46,340 bases of DNA from an uncultured Francisellaceae bacterium (GTDB lineage: Bacteria; Pseudomonadota; Gammaproteobacteria; Francisellales; CACEW01): positions 1-46,340 of the forward strand of contig CAJQSL010000026.1 of the NCBI GenBank assembly GCA_905612315.1, written 5' to 3'. The position numbers and the translations under genes were made by a program. This document shows, piece after piece, positions 26,486 to 36,428 of the stretch. The number at the start of each line of letters is the position of its first letter. Positions within the stretch are counted from its first letter, which is position 1. A model generated the notes under the pieces. The model ran no database searches and was not told the origin of the DNA. It saw nothing but the letters and a program-made list of their open reading frames with translations.

Positions 26486-28465
26486 CTAAAAACCTGAAGC
26501 ATATTGCTGCTCACTCTCACTGCCTTTTAAATCTTTAGCATTAAACAAAGCCAACTTTGTTATGTAATATGCTTTATCTATATCAGTTTTTTTTTGTTTA
26601 AAAGTTTCTTGCCTTTTCTTGGACCCAAAAAACAACTCTCCAAACTTTTTTCTTTCCAAATAAAAGAATGACAGAACCCGCCCAAGAGCGCAGATACTAC
26701 CAACGGATAATAAAACCGCTAACCCTGGCGGACTTGCAACTCCAAGCATAACCAGCGAACCTAATAACATCTTGCCACAAAAAAAACCGGCTGCAGCATT
26801 AATACAAACTCCCAAAGCATATCCAGTATATTTTATAGCTTTAACTGATTTGAAATCTTTGCGCTTTTCTAAAAAGCCATCAATCTTTACTAAATTAGAC
26901 TCAAACTGCTCTTTCTCAAATGCAAGCTTAATAAATAACTCTTCAAGCTTTTCTAAATTTAAAGGATTTTCTAACTCAGCATTTAACTCACTACCTACCT
27001 CACGATCTAACTCACTAGCCAACTCAGCATTTAACTCACTACCTACCTCACGATCTAACTCACTAGCCAACTCAGCATCAGGTTCCTTAGATTTATCTAA
27101 TAAAACCTTCAAATCTTTCAGGCTAGTTAATAACTGATCAGCCTCTTTTCTGAGCTGCTTACAAGATAAACCAAACTCTCGCCTAATAAAACCACCATCA
27201 AACGCCCAATAAAAAACTGCCTGCATAAGCCCTAATAAAACTGCGACTGCAACAGCTGTAACCGTAAAAGTAATGGTTGCATGCATATGAAAAGAAGTTT
27301 TAGCGAAATCAAAACAGGTCATAATCCCATCAACCCCATCGGAAAAATACAGCACGATTCCCGAACCTAACAACAGATATAGAGCTGGTCTAAATAATTT
27401 TCTGAACTTATATCTAAATTTTTGCCAGCAAGAAAGGTTCTCTTGCTCAGATCCTTGCTCTTGTCCTTCTAACAAATCATCACACGCTAATTTAAGCCTA
27501 TTAATCTCTTCTAAAATATTTTCTAAGTTTTTTCTATCATGATTTTGCGAGATGCTATCTTTATAAGCTACTAACTTAGAATCTAAATCAGTAGTGAATT
27601 TTTTATTTATTTTTTGATCTAAAACTTCACACTCAAGCTTATATTTTTCCAACTCAAGTTTAGCTGTTAGCTCTTTTTGTTTTTCATCGATATCAGCCCA
27701 CGCACCCAATTTCATCTGTTTCATGAGCGAGCTATTTTCCATAATAAAAAAGCCTAATCCCTCAGCTAAAGCACACCCGATAAACAATGGCATAAAAAAG
27801 GGACTAGCAACACTAATTCCCAAAAGAATAAATGCTTGCGATGTGGTAAAATATGCCGCTAAACAATACATAACACCTGTAAAGCCGCCACATAAGTATC
27901 TAATTGTTTTATTTCCCAAGGTTTCCTTGGATTTTAAATCTTCATACTCTTGCTTTGATAACTCAAGCTCGCGCAGCCAGTCCTTAACCTGGGATAACCT
28001 AAAAGCCGTAATATAAATAACATCTGGATTAGGCACTAACTCATTTTCAATTTGAGCATAAAGATCTAAAACCTGCTTTGCTTTACGATCTCGCTCTTGC
28101 TTTCGCTCACTCAAACCACCTGAAATATACTCTTTCCAATTAAATGCGGTAAATATATTGGCATATAACAGCCCCAAAATAAGTCCGCCGGATATCGCAA
28201 TAATATTGTATGGCCAACATTGAAATACATTTGAAATAGTTAATAAGCTATAAACCCAACCATTCCAGCCTTCATTTAGAAATGTGAAAGCTCCAATTGC
28301 ATATAACACTGATTTTAATTTATTAGGCACCCCAAATTTAAAATTAGTTTTAACTTCTTGTTCTACAGGATTATGATTAGGAGCTGCTTGAATGTTTTGA
28401 ATATTTTGAGAGCTTTGATCTAAAGAAATTTCTTGGATATCTAAAACAGCACTAGAATTACTCAT
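26486..28465 (-). CDS. Large orphan multi-span membrane protein, PmrA-like promoter
   Basis: The family is unrecognised. The start is ATG 28465 (MSNSSAVLDIQE), with AGAGGAG at 5 nt; ATG 28510 would leave almost no leader after the predicted -10. The protein has about 659 residues and eight to ten membrane spans in clusters. Two stretches resemble each other (LLGISVASPFFMPLFIGCA near residue 210 and LVMLGVASPPGLAVLL near 600, by the 659-residue count), which suggests an internal duplication. Long charged coiled segments lie between them, plus a perfect 16-residue tandem repeat (ELNAELASELDREVGS). A membrane-remodelling or transport role is possible but not shown. The promoter box groups it with the effector candidates. 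Confidence 0.7.
   Translation of the reverse strand: MSNSSAVLDIQEISLDQSSQNIQNIQAAPNHNPVEQEVKTNFKFGVPNKLKSVLYAIGAFTFLNEGWNGWVYSLLTISNVFQCWPYNIIAISGGLILGLLYANIFTAFNWKEYISGGLSERKQERDRKAKQVLDLYAQIENELVPNPDVIYITAFRLSQVKDWLRELELSKQEYEDLKSKETLGNKTIRYLCGGFTGVMYCLAAYFTTSQAFILLGISVASPFFMPLFIGCALAEGLGFFIMENSSLMKQMKLGAWADIDEKQKELTAKLELEKYKLECEVLDQKINKKFTTDLDSKLVAYKDSISQNHDRKNLENILEEINRLKLACDDLLEGQEQGSEQENLSCWQKFRYKFRKLFRPALYLLLGSGIVLYFSDGVDGIMTCFDFAKTSFHMHATITFTVTAVAVAVLLGLMQAVFYWAFDGGFIRREFGLSCKQLRKEADQLLTSLKDLKVLLDKSKEPDAELASELDREVGSELNAELASELDREVGSELNAELENPLNLEKLEELFIKLAFEKEQFESNLVKIDGFLEKRKDFKSVKAIKYTGYALGVCINAAAGFFCGKMLLGSLVMLGVASPPGLAVLLSVGSICALGRVLSFFYLERKKFGELFFGSKKRQETFKQKKTDIDKAYYITKLALFNAKDLKGSESEQQYASGF
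26973..27076. repeat. 48-bp tandem repeat inside the membrane-protein gene
   Basis: Two full 48-bp units (26973-27020, 27021-27068) and a short third start are identical. They encode the 16-residue unit ELNAELASELDREVGS, so changes in copy number would keep the frame. Confidence 0.9.
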
Positions 28466-28524
28466 ACCCACTCCTCTTATATCTTTGTAGCTACTATAGA
28501 TAACTATCATTTATTTTTAAAGAG

Positions 28525-28557
28525 ATATTATCCTAATAACCTTAACGCAATATTAAA
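28525..28557 (-). promoter_or_regulatory. PmrA-like box promoter of the large membrane protein
   Basis: On the minus strand: TTTAATATT (28549-28557), GC, GTTAAGGTT (28538-28546), 7 nt, then TAATAT (28525-28530). The half-sites match the consensus less well than those at 712 and 3384, but the 11-nt period and the 7-nt gap to the -10 are the same. Confidence 0.6.
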
Positions 28558-28728
28558 AGATCTGCTTTTAGTTGTGACATAAAACTATAACAACATCTTA
28601 ATAAGTATCTACATTGACTGGTTAAAATTTGTATTATTAAATATCTTAGGTGGCATTTATTATTTTTATTTGAATCCAAACAAGATAAAATCATTAATAA
28701 AAATAATAATTATGGTATCAAGTAACTA

Positions 28729-30435
28729 ATGTCCAGTTCCAACCCTCAAGCCCAAGCTTTAGTAACAGCGCTAGATCAAATACAAACCCAGGCTGAAACT
28801 AAAGAAGAATTAATTATAAAATCTATCTTAAAAAAAGTATTAAACACAAATGCCTCCAGCTTATTTAAATATAGTTTTATCAAACAACTTAGATGGATAA
28901 TACAGCTTGCGCAAAAAAATAAAATAAGCCATGAAGATTTTAAAAACAAGCTATTATTATCCTGGCTTAAGCAGGTAACTGATAAAATAATAGAGATAAA
29001 ATTTTTAGAGCTTAAAAACACTCATTTACAACTATCTCATAAAATAAATTTATTAATAACAGAGCTAAAAGCCGAACCCTGGCTACAAACAAACAGAGCA
29101 GCTAGACCACTAGCTCAGCCTATTGAAATTACTGAACAAATACAAAAAACTGCAGCTGTTAGAGGTGTAGTCGTTGATATCCTTCTCCAAGATGATTTAC
29201 CAAGAAATTTCCCAGTGAAATTAATTAGTGATTTTTTAGGCGATCCTTTATGCAAAAAATTTCAGCATTTATTAGTTCAAATGACTCTAGATCCTTTGTT
29301 AAAACATATGCTAAATACATCAGAAGATCAAATATCAGAAGAAATTCAAGAGTTAGAAGTACAAATATGGAAGATAAAATCTGACCCAACAAATTCAAGA
29401 ATATTATATAACAAATACAAGTCAAAGTTTGCAGCTGAAGCTCGAAAAATTATAGATGAGATAAATAAAATAGAATCAGATATAACATTTTCTACCAAAC
29501 TTTTGCATCACCCCAAATTTCAACAAATATGTAAATTGCGTGAAGAAAAAACAAAACTTGAGCAAACTCTAGATCAACAAGCAGCCTTCTTTCAAATTCC
29601 TGAAATATCTCAAGCTGAGTTGTTGCATATATGGAATCTAAAAGACAACTTTGATTTTGCTTTACAATTACAAAAACAAGAATACCAAAAACAACATGAG
29701 TATTTAAATTTATTATATCAAAAAGCTTTAAAAAGCATGCAAGCCATGCCACTTTTTATACCAGCTGCTGATATAAAACCTTTATCATTTACACAACTAG
29801 ATTATTTCACACCAACTCTGCCACAAACCTTTGATTTAAACCCAACGCAACAACTTATAGAAAAATATAAAACATTGCAAAAAAGCATTTATCCAAGCGC
29901 TATATTTTTACAAACCATGGAGCTTTTAGTTAGTCTGTTTTATAGAAATATAAATTCTCAGATTATTAAAAACACCCTGATCATAAATAGCCCTGCATCT
30001 TCTGATACTACTTGCTATTTATCTTTACAAATAAAAAACTTATTTGCGTATTTATCTGAATATAGCAAAAAATCTTTGTCTTTATGCGGCGCACAAAATA
30101 AATTCATATGGTCCAACCCAGGATCCTTGCAAACTCAAGACAGATTATTACTAGAACAATGGTTTGAACATATTTTTAAACAAATACATGATCATATTAA
30201 ATCTCAAGCTCCTCGAGATAATATTATAGAATTAGTTAAAGAGCACCCGCTTTTACAGCTACCTGCCGATATTCCAGCAGATGAAAAAACAGCGCTGAAA
30301 TTTATTATATTGGTAGCTATGAATGGCTATGTGCAGCACACCAAACAAAAAACCCAACAAGCTTTTTGCTTTTTGACTTGCGAGAGTGTAGCAAGTGCGA
30401 TATATGATAAGAAACCATCTGCATTACAAACATAA
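28729..30435 (+). CDS. Large orphan soluble helical protein
   Basis: The family is unrecognised. The 568 residues begin at ATG 28729 (MSSSNPQAQALVTALDQIQ) without a clear ribosome binding site. The protein is almost wholly helical, rich in Gln, Lys and Leu, with predicted coiled-coil stretches (around residues 200-300) and no signal peptide or membrane span. It diverges from the PmrA-boxed membrane-protein gene across a 218-nt AT-rich gap, and mutS follows. Coiled-coil orphans of this size are common among type IV effectors, but no signal here shows secretion. Confidence 0.65.
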   Translation: MSSSNPQAQALVTALDQIQTQAETKEELIIKSILKKVLNTNASSLFKYSFIKQLRWIIQLAQKNKISHEDFKNKLLLSWLKQVTDKIIEIKFLELKNTHLQLSHKINLLITELKAEPWLQTNRAARPLAQPIEITEQIQKTAAVRGVVVDILLQDDLPRNFPVKLISDFLGDPLCKKFQHLLVQMTLDPLLKHMLNTSEDQISEEIQELEVQIWKIKSDPTNSRILYNKYKSKFAAEARKIIDEINKIESDITFSTKLLHHPKFQQICKLREEKTKLEQTLDQQAAFFQIPEISQAELLHIWNLKDNFDFALQLQKQEYQKQHEYLNLLYQKALKSMQAMPLFIPAADIKPLSFTQLDYFTPTLPQTFDLNPTQQLIEKYKTLQKSIYPSAIFLQTMELLVSLFYRNINSQIIKNTLIINSPASSDTTCYLSLQIKNLFAYLSEYSKKSLSLCGAQNKFIWSNPGSLQTQDRLLLEQWFEHIFKQIHDHIKSQAPRDNIIELVKEHPLLQLPADIPADEKTALKFIILVAMNGYVQHTKQKTQQAFCFLTCESVASAIYDKKPSALQT

Positions 30436-30523
30436 TTTTTAAAATTTGTTTTGGCTTGTCTATATCTTCAAAATAAGATATTAATAGATCCAAACTAACT
30501 CTAACTAATAATAAAGAAATACT

Positions 30524-33247
30524 ATGTCTGATATTATAATTAAAGATAATAAAACCGCTCACACCCCGATGATGCAACAATATCTATCAATTAAGGCTCA
30601 ATATCCCAAAGATCGCTTATTTTATCGTATGGGAGATTTTTACGAATTATTTTATCAAGATGCAGTTGAAGTATCTAAATTATTAGAAATTACTCTAACT
30701 CACAGAGGAAAATCTCAAGGCGAGCCAATTCCTATGGCCGGAGTGCCGCACCATAGCGCTGAGGGTTATATCGCAAAATTATTAGATCTAGGTGAATCCA
30801 TCGCAGTTTGTGAGCAAATTGGAGACCCCGCAACCAGCAAAGGCCCAGTTAAACGTGAGGTAGTACAAATTATCACCCCTGGGACTATCATGGATTCAAA
30901 CCTTCTAAAAGGCTTTCAAGATAATTACCTAGCTGCAATTTGCCCTATTAAATCTGATAAAAATAATAAAAATAATAAAGATGATGAGAAAAATCTATAC
31001 TCACTATCATATTGCGAGCTAAGCATTGGTGATTTTTACTTTCTAGATATAAAAGAAGAAGAGTTATTAGATGAAATATCTAGAATAAATCCAAAAGAAA
31101 TTTTAATCCAAGATACCGGGCATTCAATTGATAATCAAATAGATAATCAAATAGATAATCAAATAGATAATAAAACAGATTTATCTAAAATTATAACTAA
31201 ACACTTTAATCAAATTAAAATCACAAAATTATCTAAAAACAGCTTTGAGCATAAAAATTCCCATGCCAGAATATGTGATTACTCAGGGCTCAAGCACTTA
31301 AATAGCTTAATAGATCTAGCTCCTAAAAATTCAATAAATGCTTGTGGTGCAATTTTAGATTACTGTGAGCAAACACAAAAAGCTCAACTTACTCATCTTA
31401 AGCCTTTAAAATATGATAAAACTAAAGATTATTTAATTTTAGATGCTAATACTCGAGAACACCTAGATATTGATAAAACATCAACTAAAACTAAAGAAAA
31501 TCTAATATCTATTTATCAAAAAACCAAAACCCCAATGGGATCAAGGGCTTTTAAAAACTGGATAACCCGGCCTTTAAATAATATAGAAGATATAAACTCA
31601 AGATTAAACTCCATAGAGATTATTACTCAATCTAATTTTATAGATGATATAACTCAAACTCTTGAGCCGATTATAGATATAGAAAGAGTCGCATCTAGAA
31701 TTGCATGTTCAAGTGTACGCCCCAAAGAGCTGGCTGCTTTAAGTGAGGCTTTAAAACAACTACCTAAAATTTCAGAAGTTTTATACAAATTAATATCAAA
31801 AGATAATAATAATAATTTATTAGCCCATATTCTTAAAACTATTCTAGATAACATTAAGAATATAGAAGCTTTATATTCTAAATTGCAGCAGGTTATATCT
31901 GAAAACCCATCTAATTTAATTAGAGAAGGTGGAGTTATTAAAGAAGGGTTTGATGCTGAACTTGATGAGCTTAGAAACTTACAAAATAAAGCAGACCAGT
32001 TTTTATTGGATTTAGAGTCTCGTGAACGTGAAAAGCTCAAACTTCCAAATTTAAAAGTTAGATATAATAAAGTTCATGGATTTTATATAGAGCTTAGTAA
32101 ACAACAAGCGCAAAATGCTCCTGATAACTATATTAGGCGTCAAACTCTAAAAGATAAAGAACGCTATATCACACCTGAACTTAAAAGTTTTGAAGAGAAA
32201 GTTTTATCAGCACAATCCAAAGCATTAGCGCGGGAGAAATATCTATATAATAATCTTATTTTAGAGCTGCAACCATTTGTTCTTACTTTACAAACTACAG
32301 CTAATGCAATAGCAAATTTTGATGCTTTAAATAGTCTTGCAAGATGTGCGATATCTTATAATCTTACAAAACCTAAAATGCAACTTGAGCCAGGAATTAA
32401 TATAACTCAAGGTCGCCACCCTATTTTATCTTTATCTCATTCCCAATTTATACCAAACAATGCCGATATAAAACCAGATCAGCCTTTATCTATTATTACT
32501 GGGCCTAATATGGGCGGCAAATCAACCTTTATGCGCCAATGCGCCCTTATTACAATTCTTGCGCATGCGGGCTCCTTTGTGCCAGCGCAATCTTGTGAAA
32601 TTGGCATAGTTGATAGAATTTTTACAAGAATTGGAGCATCCGATGATATATCAACTGGGCGCTCTACTTTTATGGTTGAGATGAGTGAGACCGCACAAAT
32701 TTTAAATTATGCAACTAATAGATCTTTAGTAATAATGGATGAAATTGGGCGTGGAACTAGTACTTATGATGGGCTATCTTTAGCTTGGGCATGTGCGAAC
32801 GAGCTTACTAGAATTGGTGCTTTATGTTTATTTGCCACACACTATTTTGAACTTACCCAACTTGCAAATTCAAATCAGCTTATGAAAAACCTACATTTAT
32901 CAGCCATAGAACATGAGGATAAAATAATCTTTTTACATGAAGTTAAATCTGGTTCTTTAAATAAAAGTTATGGTATTCAAGTTGCAAAGCTTGCCGGGAT
33001 ATCTAATAAAGTTTTAGCTGAAGCTAAGGCTAAACTTAAAGAGCTTGGGAATAAAGATGATAATTTAGCTCTATCAAATAATTCTTATTCTGAATTAAAT
33101 CATCCAGAATTAAATCACAAAGATAATAATGTTAATCCAAATATTGGGAAAATTTGTGATTATATTGATAGGATTAATCCAGATGAGTTAAACCCAAAAG
33201 CTGCATTGGATATTTTGTATGAACTAAAGCAAATAGCTGAAGTTTAG
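30524..33247 (+). CDS. mutS: DNA mismatch repair protein MutS
   Basis: MutS recognises mismatches and small loops and recruits MutL. The 907 residues are longer than the usual 850-870. Seen: the mismatch-binding GDFYELF near residue 36, Walker A GPNMGGKS near 660, and Walker B/signature [15 protein letters not shown] near 740, then the C-terminal dimer helices. Extra length comes from Asn/Asp/Lys-rich inserts, including four DNQI-type units encoded by a 12-bp tandem repeat (31130-31177). Confidence 0.97.
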   Translation: MSDIIIKDNKTAHTPMMQQYLSIKAQYPKDRLFYRMGDFYELFYQDAVEVSKLLEITLTHRGKSQGEPIPMAGVPHHSAEGYIAKLLDLGESIAVCEQIGDPATSKGPVKREVVQIITPGTIMDSNLLKGFQDNYLAAICPIKSDKNNKNNKDDEKNLYSLSYCELSIGDFYFLDIKEEELLDEISRINPKEILIQDTGHSIDNQIDNQIDNQIDNKTDLSKIITKHFNQIKITKLSKNSFEHKNSHARICDYSGLKHLNSLIDLAPKNSINACGAILDYCEQTQKAQLTHLKPLKYDKTKDYLILDANTREHLDIDKTSTKTKENLISIYQKTKTPMGSRAFKNWITRPLNNIEDINSRLNSIEIITQSNFIDDITQTLEPIIDIERVASRIACSSVRPKELAALSEALKQLPKISEVLYKLISKDNNNNLLAHILKTILDNIKNIEALYSKLQQVISENPSNLIREGGVIKEGFDAELDELRNLQNKADQFLLDLESREREKLKLPNLKVRYNKVHGFYIELSKQQAQNAPDNYIRRQTLKDKERYITPELKSFEEKVLSAQSKALAREKYLYNNLILELQPFVLTLQTTANAIANFDALNSLARCAISYNLTKPKMQLEPGINITQGRHPILSLSHSQFIPNNADIKPDQPLSIITGPNMGGKSTFMRQCALITILAHAGSFVPAQSCEIGIVDRIFTRIGASDDISTGRSTFMVEMSETAQILNYATNRSLVIMDEIGRGTSTYDGLSLAWACANELTRIGALCLFATHYFELTQLANSNQLMKNLHLSAIEHEDKIIFLHEVKSGSLNKSYGIQVAKLAGISNKVLAEAKAKLKELGNKDDNLALSNNSYSELNHPELNHKDNNVNPNIGKICDYIDRINPDELNPKAALDILYELKQIAEV

Positions 33248-33261
33248 TTTATTGTAGCTTG

Positions 33262-33314
33262 GATGCCCCCATCCTAACCTTCCCCCACGGGGGGAAGGTT
33301 AGGATGGGGGCATC
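33262..33314. repeat. Complete 25-bp-stem palindromic repeat
   Basis: The arms 33262-33286 and 33290-33314 are perfectly complementary, with a 3-nt loop. They start GATGCCCCCATCC and run into a CTTCCCCC stretch. The element is GC-rich in an AT-rich gap between mutS and ftsI. A degenerate copy is at 36871-36910 and a fragment at 1862-1878, so it is a dispersed family. It may also act as a terminator or RNA-stabilising hairpin for mutS. Confidence 0.9.
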
Positions 33315-33407
33315 TATGAGGTTGAACTTAAAACCTATTGCTAAAGGATAAGCATATAGATATATTTAAAAAACATAAAAAATATATATATCAAATTAAT
33401 AAGTAAA

Positions 33408-35144
33408 ATGAGAAAAAACCCAATAAACAAACGCCATGTTTTAATATTTGTTATCTTAACTTTATGCCTTTTAGGGGTGATTGCAAAACTAGTTGAACTA
33501 GCTGTTTTTGAAAAGCAATTTTTATCATCTCAAGCCCAGGCGCAATCAACTAAGAGTAGAATAATAAAAGGCTCCAGAGGGGAGGTTCTCGATAGAAACG
33601 GCTTACCTTTGGCTATTAGTGTACCAGTATCAGATTTAATTCTAGATCCAAAAGTTATTTTAAACTCAAAGAAATATCTCAAAATAATTTCAAGCTTGGA
33701 TAATATATCTCAAATTAATATCTCAAAACATGCTCTAATCAGAAAATTAAAAAATAAACCAAAATCTCGCTATTTGCGTATTGCCAAAGAGTTATTACCC
33801 CAAACCAGCCATAAAATTAAAACCATGCGCCTGCCTGGGGTTCATTTAATAAATTATGAGCGCACCTTTTACCCCGGCGGGCAAAGCAGCGCCCAGATAA
33901 TTGGATTCACCAATGAGAATAATCAAGGCCAATCAGCTTTAGAAAAATCGTTAGATAAATATCTAAAACCCAAAGATGGTAAACAAACCCTAATAACAAA
34001 TGCCAAAGGTGGAGTCTTATCGGTAATAAAGGTTAATAAAATTAGTAAAAATGGCAAAGACATTAATTTAAGCATTGATCAAAGAATTCAAAATTTAACA
34101 TATCAAGCTCTAAAGGAAAAAGTTCTAGAAGTAAAAGCTGAAAATGGCAGCGCAGTTGTGCTTGATCCAAATACAGGTGAGATTCTAGCGGCAGTCAGCT
34201 ATCCAAGCTTTGATCCAAATGACAGAAGCGCTAGAGTTGGCGATGCTATTCGAAATAGAGCTCTTACTGACAGATTTGAGCCAGGCTCAACCATGAAACC
34301 TTTTATTATAGCAGCTGGATTGAAAAATAAAGTTATAACTCCAGATACCATAATTGATACTAGACCTGGATATTACTATATAGGCAAAAACCGTATTAAA
34401 GATGACAGCAACTATGGAAAATTAACTCCCGCCGAAATAATTAAAAAATCTAGTAATATTGGTGCTAGTAAAGTTGCTTTGATGATGCCAAAAGAAAAGC
34501 TATATAGCTTTTTAAATTCAGTTGGCTTTGGCCAACCTACAGGAGCCAGGTTTCCGGCAGAAACTAAAGGCTATCTGCCTGATTTATCTAGACTAGGAGA
34601 CTTTAGCTACGCGACTATTTCCTTTGGCTACGGCTTATCTTCATCCTGTTTACAATTAGCTCGAGCTTTTAGTGTGTTTGCTAATGGCGGAAAACTATAT
34701 CCTGCCTCTTTTCTAAAATTAAATTATAAACCAAAAGGGATCTCCGTATTGCCTGCCGAGATTTCACTAACTGTCAGACAAATGCTATATGGAGTTACCA
34801 GTAGAGAAGGAACTGGTTTATTGGCTAATATACCAGGTTTTGATGTTGCTGGTAAAACCGGTACGGCGCATCAGCTAAAAAATGGTAAATATCAAAATAC
34901 TTATAATGCTGTTTTTGTAGGAATGGCGCCATTAAAAAACCCAAAAATAATAGTTGTAGTTAGGATTGATCACCCTAGTCGATCTTATTTTGATACTTTT
35001 GGCGGTATTTCAGCGGCACCTGTATTTGCAAAAATTGCCAAAGGAGCGCTGCGAATGCTAAATATCCAGATGGAAAAAGATCATATTGACCAGAAGTTTT
35101 TTAGAAGTCAAAAAGATTATTACCGAATGATTGCTGGGGCTTAG
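33408..35144 (+). CDS. ftsI: Peptidoglycan transpeptidase FtsI (PBP3)
   Basis: This is the septal D,D-transpeptidase of the divisome. The 578 residues start with a short basic cytoplasmic tail and one membrane span (about 10-32). The pedestal/dimer domain opens with SRGEVLDRNGLPLA. The transpeptidase motifs are Ser294 in STMK (294-297), SSN (348-350) and KTG (483-485), all intact. It lies outside a dcw cluster: mutS precedes it and no ftsL, murE or murF is nearby, which points to rearrangement. The C-terminal tail is short. Confidence 0.93.
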   Translation: MRKNPINKRHVLIFVILTLCLLGVIAKLVELAVFEKQFLSSQAQAQSTKSRIIKGSRGEVLDRNGLPLAISVPVSDLILDPKVILNSKKYLKIISSLDNISQINISKHALIRKLKNKPKSRYLRIAKELLPQTSHKIKTMRLPGVHLINYERTFYPGGQSSAQIIGFTNENNQGQSALEKSLDKYLKPKDGKQTLITNAKGGVLSVIKVNKISKNGKDINLSIDQRIQNLTYQALKEKVLEVKAENGSAVVLDPNTGEILAAVSYPSFDPNDRSARVGDAIRNRALTDRFEPGSTMKPFIIAAGLKNKVITPDTIIDTRPGYYYIGKNRIKDDSNYGKLTPAEIIKKSSNIGASKVALMMPKEKLYSFLNSVGFGQPTGARFPAETKGYLPDLSRLGDFSYATISFGYGLSSSCLQLARAFSVFANGGKLYPASFLKLNYKPKGISVLPAEISLTVRQMLYGVTSREGTGLLANIPGFDVAGKTGTAHQLKNGKYQNTYNAVFVGMAPLKNPKIIVVVRIDHPSRSYFDTFGGISAAPVFAKIAKGALRMLNIQMEKDHIDQKFFRSQKDYYRMIAGA

Positions 35145-35147
35145 AGA

Positions 35148-35462
35148 TTAATCCATCTTTAATTTTTTAGCTTTATCTTTAGGGTCATGCCCTTCTTCTT
35201 CAGGGTTGCTAGAATCAAAAAAAACAGTAGAGAAATTGCTAACACCATTGGCAACAGCGCCTGCAGCTGTAGTTACCGCATTCACTGCCATCCTGGGCTC
35301 TGCCGCTGCCGCTGCTGCGACAGCACCAATAGGTCCGCCCAAAGCATAGCCAGTTGCAACAATAATTACTGGATTAAGGGCAATAACTGCAACACCAGCA
35401 GCTATTGCCCCAATAGGACCACCAAATGCAAAACCTGCGGTTGCAGCAATAACAGCTCTCAT
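35148..35462 (-). CDS. Small glycine-zipper membrane protein
   Basis: The family is unrecognised. ATG 35462 follows GGAG (35472-35475) at 9 nt. The 104 residues contain two hydrophobic repeats of a glycine-zipper type, GFAFGGPIGAIAAG and GYALGGPIGAVAAA, joined by IALNPVIIVATG, then a hydrophilic, charged C-terminus (EEEGHDPKDKAKK). Such hairpins insert into membranes. It faces the ftsI end (4-nt gap), with no other partner. A role as a toxin, secreted membrane protein or structural protein is possible. Confidence 0.6.
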   Translation of the reverse strand: MRAVIAATAGFAFGGPIGAIAAGVAVIALNPVIIVATGYALGGPIGAVAAAAAAEPRMAVNAVTTAAGAVANGVSNFSTVFFDSSNPEEEGHDPKDKAKKLKMD

Positions 35463-35515
35463 CTTACCCCGCTCCAACTTTAATTAAGATATCTTGTTTT
35501 TATTAATTAATCTAG

Positions 35516-35535
35516 ATTAAATTAAATTAAATTAA
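35516..35535. repeat. (ATTAA)4 pentanucleotide repeat
   Basis: Four perfect units lie upstream of the small glycine-zipper gene, within a palindromic context TAGATT...AATCTA. It resembles the repeat before wrbA. Confidence 0.8.
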
Positions 35536-35631
35536 ATCTAAGATAAAATCATGCAATTTTTATATTTTATGCTAAATTTAATTTATGTCCTATTAAAATT
35601 AATATTAACAAATAAGATTAAATTAAAATAT

Positions 35632-36394
35632 ATGCTAGCAAAAAAAACTAAAACATCTTTTCAAACCAAAAACAAACTCATTAATTATTTGCCTATGTTT
35701 TTCTCTTGGATTAAGTGGATGCTCTCACCTTTACAAACAAAACCCTACCGATCCCTTTGAAAAGTATAATCGTAGTATGTTTAACTTCAATCTTAAACTA
35801 GATGAATATATAGTTGGTCCAATTACCATGGTATATACAAAAGTATTGCCAAGCTTTGCTCGCAAGGGGGTTGGAAACTTTTTTAATAATATTGATACCA
35901 TACCTGATATTGCTAATGATTTATTACAAGGCAACTTAAAAATGGCAGGAAATGACACAGCAAGATTACTATTAAATACATCTTTTGGTGTTGGCGGTTT
36001 ATTTGACATTGCTAAAAGAGGTGGCTTACCTGGTCACTCACAAAGTTTTGGCGGCACCTTATATGTTTGGGGCTGGAAGGATTCTGCTTATTTTATTCTT
36101 CCTGTTTTAGGGCCATCCACTATTAGAGGAACAGTAAGTTTAGTTCCAAGCTATTATATGGATCCATTAGGATATGTTACACCAACCTGGGCAAAATACT
36201 CACTCAAAGGTTTAAAATACACCCAAATAGCCTCTGTGCAAATACCACTTCAGGAAAAACTAGTACAAATGGCCATTGACCCATATATAGCATTGCGCAA
36301 TGCGTATATGCAAAACTTAAGCTTTAGGCTAGACCAAAATAAACACGGAAAAATAGCTAATGTAGCTATACCAGATGAGGCTAAAGATATATAG
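35632..36394 (+). CDS. mlaA: MlaA lipoprotein with a frameshift in the signal peptide
   Basis: MlaA (VacJ) is an outer-membrane lipoprotein that removes mislocalised phospholipids from the outer leaflet for retrograde transport. The downstream frame reads a lipoprotein signal core (SLIICLCFSLGLSGC, lipobox LSGC) then DPFEKYNRSMFNFN and the rest of MlaA. This frame has no start codon before a stop at 35636. ATG 35632 (MLAKK) is in another frame, and an A8 run (35640-35647) lies between. Removing one A gives MLAKKLKHLFKPK running into the signal core, 253 residues in all, the normal MlaA length. It may be expressed by slippage, may be dead, or the run may be a sequence error. Confidence 0.85.
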
Positions 36395-36428
36395 TTATAA
36401 CAAAAATTAGATAAAAGAGTATATAGGT

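Noticed and set aside
31130..31177. 12-bp repeats in mutS considered as CRISPR-like or a separate element
   Set aside because: They are in-frame codon repeats without spacers. The same holds for the recJ and Spy-like gene repeats; no CRISPR array was seen.
35551..35760. Plus-strand 69-codon open frame before mlaA
   Set aside because: It is the upstream frame of the frameshifted mlaA and encodes no separate protein.
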